39,636 bases of DNA, from IMG/VR virus record IMGVR_UViG_3300042914_001135, positions 1 to 39,636 of that record. One strand, given 5' to 3'. The translations under genes and the position numbers were made by a program. The number at the start of each line of letters is the position of its first letter. The first letter of the stretch is position 1. This document shows, piece after piece, positions 1-8,426 of the stretch. Source of the DNA: a virus. The notes under the pieces were generated by a model. It had not been told where the DNA came from and searched no databases. It saw only the letters and a program-made list of their open reading frames with translations.

Positions 1-951
1 TTGTTCGGGTTGCCCAAGAACTGTGACACTCGCTCAAATGGTGTTCCAGCAGCCAAACCTTGTGCGAAACGCTGGAGTGCCAAAGGAGTGAAATAGTCTT
101 GCAATTCGTTGGATGGCTCACCGTAAGGGATAAACACCTTATTGAGTTTGTCCCAAACCTCGCCTTGTCTATTAGGGATAGCGGTGTAGGTCAAAGCGAC
201 ATACGGCCCAACTGACGGAATAACGCTTGTAGCCATTGACAAAGAACCAACACTTACCTTGTAGTCAAATGGGATGCCAGTCAATGCTCGTGCCGCGCCA
301 CCAATAAGGGGATAGTTGAAACTTAAAGAGTTTGTTTGTGGGTCACGATAAACAAAGCCTTCGTTCTTGCCATCTTGGTCAATGTCTCCTGGTCCAATGA
401 TGTTGGTTTGACCAGGCCCACCAATTTGCAAGTTCCCTAAAGCCTCAGCAGCTTTATCAATCTTGTGGGTGGCAAGAGGGTTGATTGCAGTTTTTGCTAA
501 CTGGACACTAACTTCACGGAAAGCATCGAAGAATGGAAACAAGATCCTATGGTTGTAGCCAAACAAAGTTTTCTTGCGTGAGTCAAACAACAGGTTGATC
601 GTGTCTTCAACTGCTCGATAACCAGCAAGGTTGTCAAGTTTTTCTAATGTGCCAGTGCCTTTAGCCCGTGGAATGTTGTCAAGGATATTTTCGACGACGT
701 GCTGTGGAAGGTTCAGATCAGGTAAAGAAGTCTTTAGTTTCAGTGCTTCTTCTTTGCTAAGCAACGGAATCATGTCGGCAATCAAGTTCCATTTACGTGC
801 GTTAAACATTGGTATTCTAGCGAATTTGTCTGATGCGCGACCATAAGCGTTCTGCATAAACCAACTAAAAATGCCAGCAGATTTTTCTTCATCAAACTGT
901 GAAACACGGGGGAACACCATTGTTGCTTCTGGGGCTTTGGACCATTCAGCA
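1..951. repeat. Terminal direct repeat, left copy (diverged)
   Basis: Matches 38686-39636 at a constant offset of 38685 with no gaps. By eye I count about 72 mismatches in 951 positions. Most are at wobble positions of the minus-strand gene, and bases 827-951 are identical. This looks like two alleles of one locus at the two ends of a circular map, not an exact phage terminal redundancy. Confidence 0.95.
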
Positions 952-3900
952 AAAATAGGTGTAGACAAATCATCAGGATCACCGGCTTTTAGCAGGCTCA
1001 TAAACTCCGGTGACGGGATGTTCCCGTATGCGGTCCTGCGGCCAAGAGAGAATGTTTCACCGCCAATAATTACACCGTTGTTGGCAATAGCACCCAACAA
1101 TTTAGGGTGTCCGCCAGTTACCTGTTGCAAGTCATCCACCACATACTCAACGTATTTCCTTGCACCTGCAAGAGTGTCCCATTCGTAATCTGGACTTAAC
1201 TTACCCAAGCCTTTGAAATACGATTCATAAGGTTTCCTTAACGACCCCTCAAACATTTCATTAGCCAATTTTTCCAAAGCACCACGGGAGCCTGTCTGCA
1301 AAGCGCGAGCAACAGCAGAACCCAACACATCAGCACCACGATCAATAGATGCCTGAGCAACACCCTTCAACCACAAGGTAGGGTTTTCACTTCTGAAAAC
1401 GGTTTGCTGCGAACTTGCCCGAACATGACCAGCAACAAGGTTTCCTAAAGCGGTGTCACCAGCTTTGGTTGGAGATGGTCCGATCATCACATCACGGGCT
1501 GAAGCAACCTCGGATTCCAGGATCAAATCAATTTCATCAAGACGTGCCTGCTCAGCAGCAACATCAATCTTGTCCAGTTTGCGACGCAACTTGTCAGCCA
1601 ACTTGGTATTGCCCAATCTTTCCGCCCTCTCAATTCGAGCTGGCAAAACGTTCAACGCCTCGTCAAGTTTCAATGCAATATCATCAGCCTCAGATATTCG
1701 TGGCATGACCCGACCATAAATGTCTTTATTCATGCGACCAGAAAAGATTTCTGCAACATAACCAAACTCGTTACCAAACTGTCCGGACAAAGAGTTACGC
1801 ATCATTTCTTCTGGGACAACACGAAGCACGTAACGGCCAGAAAAAAGAACCGCTTTTTTCCAAACAGTCTGCAACCAGAAAGCCTTAGCCATCGCATTAT
1901 CAAGAACATCCAATGTTTGACCCATGCCAGGGGTAACACGGGCAAGCAGTGAATACTCAGCCCAATTGGAAGTCAGATCAAGAAGTTGGTCAAGTTCGTC
2001 CGTATCAAACGGCAACAGGCTGATGTCATTCGTTCTTTGTTGAGCCAAATACATTGGCCCCATACCGTTGCCCTCTAGGTAGTCGAGGGTTACACCTTTG
2101 CCAACATCGTCCCAAACATAACGCACGATTTCTTCTTCTCGTGAAACCAAAAATGTTGAAGCCTTACGAACCGCCTCCTCGATTTCTGCCACAAGTTCAG
2201 TTCGACGTTTCATTGTGACACGTTCAAAAGGAGTCATCTCCTCAAACGTTTTCTTCAAAGGTGCTTTTAGTTTGTCGACTACTGGTTGAATTTTTTCTTT
2301 GATAACCACGTTTTTGAATTCTTTGGCGAAGTCAAACAGATCGCCACGGATCAATGCCGCATCATCCTGAGACACGATCCTGATGTATTCGTTCATCAAA
2401 GCCGATCTAGCGTCATCTGGGGTTTTAAGAATAATCATTGTGTCGTGAAGGTGGTTTGCTCCAGCAGCCAAATCGTTGATCGGCAGAACATTTGACCGTG
2501 GGAGTGTTGCGGCCATACGGGAGTTTTTAGAAATCAACTGTTTGGTCCGATAACCAGCTTCACCAATTACGTTGCCGCTCCAACCAGGCAAACCACCAGG
2601 GGCTATACTTTCCAGTGGGTCAAGGCTCGCCCTCGCAGCATCAAACACAGCCTCAACCGCTTCAGGGGTGGTTGCCTCAGAAAGTTTCTGTGCCAAACGA
2701 GGCGATTTACCTTTAAGGAACTTCATCCAAATTTCGTAAGCATTTCCTTCAGACGCAATAGCTTTGAACGTGTTTTGACCGCGACCAGAAATCTTCCAAA
2801 GGGAATACGGTTCAGCAGCAACGCTCTTGTACGCAGCATCGATAAGACCGTGTTCGTCTAAATATCCTTGTGCCTGAGCAATTTCTTCTGCTGTTATTTC
2901 AAGTCTGTCTCCCTGACGTATAAGTTCAGCAGCGCGGACGGTAGGCAACATTTCACCAGTTCTGGCTGATCTAACTTTTAGTTTTGACGGGGACAAAACA
3001 ACTCTTGCACGATGCTGACCATAATCAGAGTTGATTCTCACACCACCGTCATAACTGATCGCATCAACACCTTTCAACTTGAACCAGTCGTTCACAACAT
3101 CTAGTGTGCGAGTTTCGTAAGGAATGACATCTGGTTGAAATTTATCTAACTTCAAATCAGAAATGTTATTTCTATCTAATTTTAATTTCATCCCTCTGAA
3201 TGGGCCAACGTCGCCAATATCAAAATTTAAGTCAACACCAAGACGCAATCTATACAAAGTTTGGTCCACAAATTCTTCAAAAACATTATCTGTTATTCCA
3301 GAATATGCAAGGACCGCCTTTGCGCGGCTTGGCAAATCTTCAAAATTTGGTATTGATTTTATTTTTGACAAGTCGAAAGGGACGCCATCCCTACCCTCAA
3401 AGGCTTTTGTCATTTCCTTTAGTTCATCAATAAAATTTTGAAATTCTTTTGCAACTTCTCTAAACTCAGAAACAGTTTCATCGAAAATGGCTTTATCAAG
3501 TTTTAAGCCTTGCAATTCAGAAGCAGATGCCGCAGTTTTTCGTTGAATAAATTTTCCTGCCACAGAAGAAAGTCGTTCTTGCAAAGATTGTGCTTCATCT
3601 ATTTTTTGAGCAATAAAAGGACCGGCTTCGGAATCTTCAAGAAATTGCGACCATTGTTCAATTTGCCTTTGCAAAGCCTGGACTGGTGCTGGCCTATAAT
3701 TTGATGCAGATGTTGGGTTATCTATTGCAAAAGAAAGAGATTCACCTTTAACTGAATATGCAACTCCTGAATTTTCTATAAATCCAGTTTCAGGGTTTAC
3801 AACAGTTTCCGTTTTCACATACATTTCATCACCGAAATTTACAAATGGTGCTTGATCTATCGAATCATCAAACAGGTAACGTAATTTTCTTTGAGCAAAA

Positions 3901-5735
3901 AACCTTATTACTCGTTCATTGATTGACAATTGATTCTTTAACCAAGATTCGGGCATGGCAAGCAAATTTCTTACATCAACAAGTTTTCCAGTGTCGTTGA
4001 TCCCCCTAAAGAAATCTTCAGGGTTAGGGGGAAGTCGCAAACCACCTGGCAAGGGATCAAAACCTAACTCAACAAGTTTTCTTTCAATTTCAAGCAAGTT
4101 TTCTGGTGTGTAGCCAAGTTCTTGTACTGCTGCACGAAGGTTCCACGGCACATTTGGATCAGTGGGCCAAGCGTCCTCGCCATTTATTGTCAAAAAGTTT
4201 TCTGTTGGTGTTTCAAACTCGTACACCATCGCTTCGCCAGGAACGGTGCTAACTTCAGGAACGGTTACTGTTTCATCGCCAAGATTGAGCAGGCGAGTTC
4301 CTGACCTTGTTTCAACATTGTATGAAGTAGCAAGTGGTGAAAGGTCTGTGTCATAAAGTCCAGGTCCAATCAAGTTCCCTATGTTTGTTGGACCGTCTGG
4401 CCCAATATCAAGAAATTGGTCTAATGGTTGTCCTCCGCGAGCAATAATGTTTCTGTCACCGGACCAAGTGATCCCTGGTTGGCGGGTAACAAGACTTACA
4501 GCGGCTTCAGATAGCTGTGAAGCCTCGTCAATCATTGACACAACTTCGTCGGCTTTAGCAATTGTTTCCGGCGTTAAAGCAACTCCGGCCTTAACCAGTT
4601 TTCTTGTTGCCGAAGCAGATGCAGCAGATGCGGTGACTGCCTCTGGTAAAGCACGTAAAACTTTAGGAGCTTGAACAACGTTCAATGGGTCCATAAATAC
4701 TTGAAAACCCATGTCGGTTGTGCCGCTTATCAGACTATGGATGTCGTCGCCAGCTTCGTACACGTCGGCTATTACGCCCAATGCAGCAATTGTTCGACCT
4801 ACTGTTGCTGTTTGACCATATATTTTTGGACGCAAACGTTCTTCAAGTTTGTTTCTTTCAATTTCGGCTGGCCCACCTGGAAGATAACCTTCACCACGAC
4901 TTGCGTTAGTAAGCAAAGTAGTGTTGGTAAGGATTCCTCTCATCTGTTCCCAAATGCTCGCATCAGAAGCAGTAACGATTGAACTATCTTCGTTGAGAAT
5001 CAATGCTGGAGAAAACATAAACAAGTTTTCTATTATTTGTATTGGCGCCATCGCCGCAGTCATGGTTTCCCTCAACGGGTCACGGACCATCATGTTCCAT
5101 GCAGTCGACCCACCAGAAGCAGCAATTGACAAAGTTTTTCCTACAACATTTTCGGCCCATTCAGTGTACGGAATTGCGTCAACAGTTTTAGAACTTGCTT
5201 TTGCTATTTGTGAACCACCATAATTTTTGAAATATACAAACGGAGTTTTGACAATAGTTTGAATATCATTAGCAAATCTTCCTCCAACATATTCCTTAAC
5301 ACCAAACCCTCCAGTGCTCACATCGGTGATAGTTCCAGGATTAAAACCACCTTGAAACTGTTGCTTTGGAACAAACTTCCATTCGCCATTCTTCTTGATA
5401 TATGCACCGTCACCCATAGGCAAACGGTTTTTATTGGCGTTGATTGTTGCAAGTCTGTCCGAAACTGTTTGCGGGGCGCGTTCCCCAACTCTTTCAATTG
5501 GGGTAGCCGTAGACGGCTTAAAACCTGCGCCTTCTAACGCCGCAGAAATGTTTGCAGATTGTTGAACATTTTTTGCTGATGGGTTGGCAGAAACGGCTGC
5601 CATTTCCTGAAGCTGTGTGACTTGTGGAGGCTGGTATGTCGCCGGAATAGCGGGACCCAACTTCGGTGGGTTTGATGCAGGAGCAACAGGCAAAGTTTGT
5701 TGTTCTGTCGGTGTCTTGTCTTGTTTCTTTACCAA
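1..5735 (-). CDS. Giant virion-type protein, N-terminal 1,911 codons (3' end outside window)
   Basis: The frame is open from an in-frame stop at 5760-5762 to the window edge. The best start is TTG at 5735, with AAAGGTGG about 7 bases upstream and a 7-base overlap with the preceding gene. The first in-frame ATG is at 5603 and has a poor ribosome site. The protein begins with a Pro/Gln-rich segment (residues 1-60), then is mainly helical. Residues 457-464 (GPGLYDTD) and 891-905 (DAISYDGGVRINSDY) resemble the two ends of ADP-ribosyltransferase-like domains found in phage polyvalent proteins. Residues about 660-800 look coiled-coil. It sits between portal and scaffold genes on the circular map, the usual place for internal or ejected virion proteins. 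Joined to 37641-39636 it would be about 2,260 residues. Tape measure is an alternative. The reading frame is certain; the role is inferred. Confidence 0.85.
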   Translation of the reverse strand, partial: MVKKQDKTPTEQQTLPVAPASNPPKLGPAIPATYQPPQVTQLQEMAAVSANPSAKNVQQSANISAALEGAGFKPSTATPIERVGERAPQTVSDRLATINANKNRLPMGDGAYIKKNGEWKFVPKQQFQGGFNPGTITDVSTGGFGVKEYVGGRFANDIQTIVKTPFVYFKNYGGSQIAKASSKTVDAIPYTEWAENVVGKTLSIAASGGSTAWNMMVRDPLRETMTAAMAPIQIIENLFMFSPALILNEDSSIVTASDASIWEQMRGILTNTTLLTNASRGEGYLPGGPAEIERNKLEERLRPKIYGQTATVGRTIAALGVIADVYEAGDDIHSLISGTTDMGFQVFMDPLNVVQAPKVLRALPEAVTASAASASATRKLVKAGVALTPETIAKADEVVSMIDEASQLSEAAVSLVTRQPGITWSGDRNIIARGGQPLDQFLDIGPDGPTNIGNLIGPGLYDTDLSPLATSYNVETRSGTRLLNLGDETVTVPEVSTVPGEAMVYEFETPTENFLTINGEDAWPTDPNVPWNLRAAVQELGYTPENLLEIERKLVELGFDPLPGGLRLPPNPEDFFRGINDTGKLVDVRNLLAMPESWLKNQLSINERVIRFFAQRKLRYLFDDSIDQAPFVNFGDEMYVKTETVVNPETGFIENSGVAYSVKGESLSFAIDNPTSASNYRPAPVQALQRQIEQWSQFLEDSEAGPFIAQKIDEAQSLQERLSSVAGKFIQRKTAASASELQGLKLDKAIFDETVSEFREVAKEFQNFIDELKEMTKAFEGRDGVPFDLSKIKSIPNFEDLPSRAKAVLAYSGITDNVFEEFVDQTLYRLRLGVDLNFDIGDVGPFRGMKLKLDRNNISDLKLDKFQPDVIPYETRTLDVVNDWFKLKGVDAISYDGGVRINSDYGQHRARVVLSPSKLKVRSARTGEMLPTVRAAELIRQGDRLEITAEEIAQAQGYLDEHGLIDAAYKSVAAEPYSLWKISGRGQNTFKAIASEGNAYEIWMKFLKGKSPRLAQKLSEATTPEAVEAVFDAARASLDPLESIAPGGLPGWSGNVIGEAGYRTKQLISKNSRMAATLPRSNVLPINDLAAGANHLHDTMIILKTPDDARSALMNEYIRIVSQDDAALIRGDLFDFAKEFKNVVIKEKIQPVVDKLKAPLKKTFEEMTPFERVTMKRRTELVAEIEEAVRKASTFLVSREEEIVRYVWDDVGKGVTLDYLEGNGMGPMYLAQQRTNDISLLPFDTDELDQLLDLTSNWAEYSLLARVTPGMGQTLDVLDNAMAKAFWLQTVWKKAVLFSGRYVLRVVPEEMMRNSLSGQFGNEFGYVAEIFSGRMNKDIYGRVMPRISEADDIALKLDEALNVLPARIERAERLGNTKLADKLRRKLDKIDVAAEQARLDEIDLILESEVASARDVMIGPSPTKAGDTALGNLVAGHVRASSQQTVFRSENPTLWLKGVAQASIDRGADVLGSAVARALQTGSRGALEKLANEMFEGSLRKPYESYFKGLGKLSPDYEWDTLAGARKYVEYVVDDLQQVTGGHPKLLGAIANNGVIIGGETFSLGRRTAYGNIPSPEFMSLLKAGDPDDLSTPIFAEWSKAPEATMVFPRVSQFDEEKSAGIFSWFMQNAYGRASDKFARIPMFNARKWNLIADMIPLLSKEEALKLKTSLPDLNLPQHVVENILDNIPRAKGTGTLEKLDNLAGYRAVEDTINLLFDSRKKTLFGYNHRILFPFFDAFREVSVQLAKTAINPLATHKIDKAAEALGNLQIGGPGQTNIIGPGDIDQDGKNEGFVYRDPQTNSLSFNYPLIGGAARALTGIPFDYKVSVGSLSMATSVIPSVGPYVALTYTAIPNRQGEVWDKLNKVFIPYGEPSNELQDYFTPLALQRFAQGLAAGTPFERVSQFLGNPN

Positions 5736-6037
5736 TTCAACGCCACCTTTGGAACATATTTATCCCGATACTGCTGACGCATCATGTGAGGAGTTAAACC
5801 GCTAGACATCGCCTCTTTAGCGGAAACCTTAGAGACTTCACGCAACATAGATTCTTGACCGGACAAAACCATCGGCACAAGGATTTCTGGTGCAACCCAA
5901 TGATATTGAGCGTAAGCCCGACCCAAAGCCTCAGCCATTTTCTCATCATACATCTCTTGGTATTGCTTAATACGTTTTTGTGATTCGTTGTATGAATCAA
6001 CTTCAGATCGTATTTTCAGCGCATCCTCTAAGTTCAT
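5729..6037 (-). CDS. Small helical protein downstream of portal (102 aa)
   Basis: I do not recognise this protein. It has a charged N-terminal helix (NLEDALKIRSEVDSYNESQ) with coiled-coil character, followed by a more hydrophobic middle (residues 45-65) and a basic tail. Its ATG overlaps the stop of the upstream gene by 4 bases (ATGA), and its 3' end overlaps the TTG start of the giant gene, so the three are probably translationally coupled. Position between portal and the giant virion protein suggests a virion or assembly factor, but nothing in the sequence proves that. Confidence 0.75.
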   Translation of the reverse strand: MNLEDALKIRSEVDSYNESQKRIKQYQEMYDEKMAEALGRAYAQYHWVAPEILVPMVLSGQESMLREVSKVSAKEAMSSGLTPHMMRQQYRDKYVPKVALNW

Positions 6038-6408
6038 CCTGCTTCCAATGCAGTCATCAGAGCCATGAGATTAGGGTTTGGGTACATTGAATAAATTGCG
6101 CGGACACGCTCAACTAAATCTTGTTTGTTTCCTGCCGCTGGTGCAGTGTTTGGTTGGATGCCTGCCATTGTTGGTCCTGGGCCTGCACCGAATGGTGCGC
6201 CAGCAGTAACAGGTTCACCTGGTCGTTCGGTTCCGCGTGTTAAAGCACCAATGGTTCCTGGTCTTACCGGTACTGGCTGTGCATCTGTTGGTGATGCACC
6301 CATTGGTACAGCGCGTTGAGCGTTCATTTGCTCTGTTGCTTTACCGTAGGTTTGACCAGTTGCAGCTTGAACAGCCATACGGTTAGTCCCTGCTTGTACG
6401 TCGCTCAT
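6034..6408 (-). CDS. Pro/Gly/Ala-rich protein downstream of portal (124 aa)
   Basis: Residues 1-90 are low-complexity, rich in Pro, Gly, Ala and Thr and probably disordered. The last 30 residues (from KQDLVERVRAIYSMYPN) look like an amphipathic helix that could dock on a partner. It starts directly after the portal stop codon. The portal C-terminus is also Pro/Gly-rich, so the two may have related flexible tails. Function unknown; a head or connector-associated protein is the contextual guess. Confidence 0.75.
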   Translation of the reverse strand: MSDVQAGTNRMAVQAATGQTYGKATEQMNAQRAVPMGASPTDAQPVPVRPGTIGALTRGTERPGEPVTAGAPFGAGPGPTMAGIQPNTAPAAGNKQDLVERVRAIYSMYPNPNLMALMTALEAG

Positions 6409-8175
6409 TTACCCTCCGAGTTGTGCAAGTAGTTGATCGATTGGTGGTGCGCCCTGCGGTCCTGGTGGTGGACCCATTGGTTGCTGTCCGCCCATCTGTG
6501 GCATCGCAAGTCCTGGCATCGTTTCAGGTGCGCCTGCTGGTGCAGGTGTTGCTTGACGGTCCTTAGCGCGTTGATCGGTGCGACGAACAGCATCAAACAG
6601 TGGTACGTCTTGCTCGACAACGAGCTTTGTTAGATATGCCAAATCTTCTGGCTGATACGGACCATTAGGGTCCGAAGCCTGTTGTTGAATACTCGTAAGT
6701 AAAGCAGACTCAACTCCTTCAGCAATAATGCGATCATGTTCTAGGTCTGGGTCGCTGATAAGCGGGTCGGCTTCACGAGCGGATTCTTTAGACATAAGTC
6801 CTGTTCCGAGTCGTTGACCGAGGCCGACTATCAGCGAGTTCACATCCGAGCCTGCAGCAGAGTATGCGACATAGTGGAAATCTGTTTGCCAAAGTTTGTT
6901 TGGCGTATAGGTTTCTTCACCGGCAGATGATTTGCGTCCGAAGAAGAAAGACTTTTCTTGGTTGCCCCAATACGCTTTCTCAATAGCGATAGCAACTTTG
7001 TCTTCTTCTAAGATGGATTGTTCAAACGTTGATTGTGCTTCTTGCACACGGAAGTCAACTGTTGCTGACAACACGGATTCGCCACGGCGACCAGTACGAA
7101 TGTTGCTGGCTGACTCTCCACCGAATTCGGCAGGGATCGCACCCTCTAAACGTTCCTGTCGTTCCAAACGATCAAGTGCTGTATCAGTCTTATAACCTGG
7201 GTTGAGTTGCAACTGTTGAATGTCGCCACCCTTCACAACACCAAGTTGTCCGGCTTTACCATCAGCAACCTGCAAAATCTCAGGGTTCTCACCAGGTCGA
7301 GCGATCAGATATTCTTCAGGGAAGATACCGCGCTCAATAGCGATCTCAGTTAAGGCTTGTAGTCGTGCGCGGGTGTAATACATTCCCATCACACCATCGA
7401 ACTGACCGCGAGGCTTATCCAAAGTAATACGGTTAGCAACGATTGCTAGTGGCATACCTGTACGGTTCGGGATGTATTCAAGCATCATCGCTTCAACACC
7501 AGCACGTTCACCAACGGTCAGGTTCGGTGAGTCCTCTGCGCCAAGCACGATGAGTTGGATGCACTCTGGGGAAACATATTCGAGCATCGTGTATTTCGTG
7601 TCGGCAGCAATTTTGCCTAAACGCAGTTTCCCTAATACAAGTTCGCCATAGTTTTGTAGCAGGTAACTCGCGCTGGCACGATACGTGAAAATGCAGTCCT
7701 GTGGTAGCGGATCATCAGGATCATCAACAGGTGCAGCAAAAGTGTCCAACGGGTTACGCACAGACCACACAGGCATCAAAGTCTTAAAGTCAGGTTTGAT
7801 AACTACAGCTGATTGCGAGTAGCCGAGGAGGTGTCGTGCGCGACGGCGCATCTTCATCTGCATACGGTTGTGATCCCAAATGGACAACATGGCACGCTTA
7901 CGCATACGGGCAGACGACTTGGAACGCTCAGAGCCTTCTTTGATTGGTGGGAAATATGGTGATGGCATTGTTGATGTCACACGCATAGACATCTGATCCA
8001 AGCCCTGTACCAAAAGGTTTGCTACCGAAGATTTAGCGTTCTTGTCAAGTTCGTTCAATGGAACAATTACGTCACCGTTGGCTAGATCGCGTACACGACG
8101 CATCTGCTCTTGAACAGGACCTTGATTTCTACGGCGTTGCTCGTAGAGTTTTACGATTTCTTCAGTGGAAAGCAC
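6409..8175 (-). CDS. Portal protein
   Basis: A 588-residue protein of the size and layout of podovirus-like portal proteins, which form the dodecameric DNA channel of the capsid vertex. The N-terminus (EEIVKLYEQRRRNQGPVQEQ) is the typical leading helix. A central segment, RNPLDTFAAPVDDPDDPLPQ, matches the pattern in which portals describe the wing and crown. The helical region around EIAIERGIFPEEYL is followed by an Asn/Gln-rich stretch. The last 60 residues are a Pro/Gly/Met/Gln-rich flexible tail. It lies two genes below the large terminase in the same direction, as in many tailed phages. The call rests on size, context and general pattern, since portals are poorly conserved. Confidence 0.85.
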   Translation of the reverse strand: MLSTEEIVKLYEQRRRNQGPVQEQMRRVRDLANGDVIVPLNELDKNAKSSVANLLVQGLDQMSMRVTSTMPSPYFPPIKEGSERSKSSARMRKRAMLSIWDHNRMQMKMRRRARHLLGYSQSAVVIKPDFKTLMPVWSVRNPLDTFAAPVDDPDDPLPQDCIFTYRASASYLLQNYGELVLGKLRLGKIAADTKYTMLEYVSPECIQLIVLGAEDSPNLTVGERAGVEAMMLEYIPNRTGMPLAIVANRITLDKPRGQFDGVMGMYYTRARLQALTEIAIERGIFPEEYLIARPGENPEILQVADGKAGQLGVVKGGDIQQLQLNPGYKTDTALDRLERQERLEGAIPAEFGGESASNIRTGRRGESVLSATVDFRVQEAQSTFEQSILEEDKVAIAIEKAYWGNQEKSFFFGRKSSAGEETYTPNKLWQTDFHYVAYSAAGSDVNSLIVGLGQRLGTGLMSKESAREADPLISDPDLEHDRIIAEGVESALLTSIQQQASDPNGPYQPEDLAYLTKLVVEQDVPLFDAVRRTDQRAKDRQATPAPAGAPETMPGLAMPQMGGQQPMGPPPGPQGAPPIDQLLAQLGG

Positions 8176-8180
8176 TGAAC

Positions 8181-8393
8181 CTACTTCTTACCTTTTGCAA
8201 CCTTCTTGGCGTTTAGCATTTTTGCTGCAGATGCCCCAACTGCTTTTGCTGCCTTTTTTTCTACAGCGCGTTTTGTTTGGTCGCTAACACGTTGGGTTGT
8301 GCGTGACCGTCCCTGACCGTAAATTATTCCAACGTCACCAGCCAGATCACCATTAGAAGATGATTTTTGTGTTGCTTTCTTTTTCATAGCCAT
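8181..8393 (-). CDS. Small Lys-rich protein with MAMKK start (70 aa)
   Basis: A very basic 70-residue protein: a MAMKKKATQK start, a middle GDVGIIYGQGRSRTTQRVSD, and a C-terminal half of Lys/Ala repeats (KKAAKAVGASAAKMLNAKK). ATG at 8393 follows a GAGG ribosome site. It sits between terminase and portal. The same opening residues occur in the genes at 10911-11144 and 22010-22777. Composition suggests nucleic-acid binding or charge neutralisation in the capsid; no family is recognised. Confidence 0.75.
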   Translation of the reverse strand: MAMKKKATQKSSSNGDLAGDVGIIYGQGRSRTTQRVSDQTKRAVEKKAAKAVGASAAKMLNAKKVAKGKK

Positions 8394-8426
8394 AAAACCT
8401 CAGTTCGCGTAAGTCCTATAAAGGTA

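Noticed and set aside
1-951. Exact terminal repeats of a linear phage genome
   Set aside because: About 72 mismatches in 951 bases rule out an exact terminal redundancy, which is copied from one template each round.
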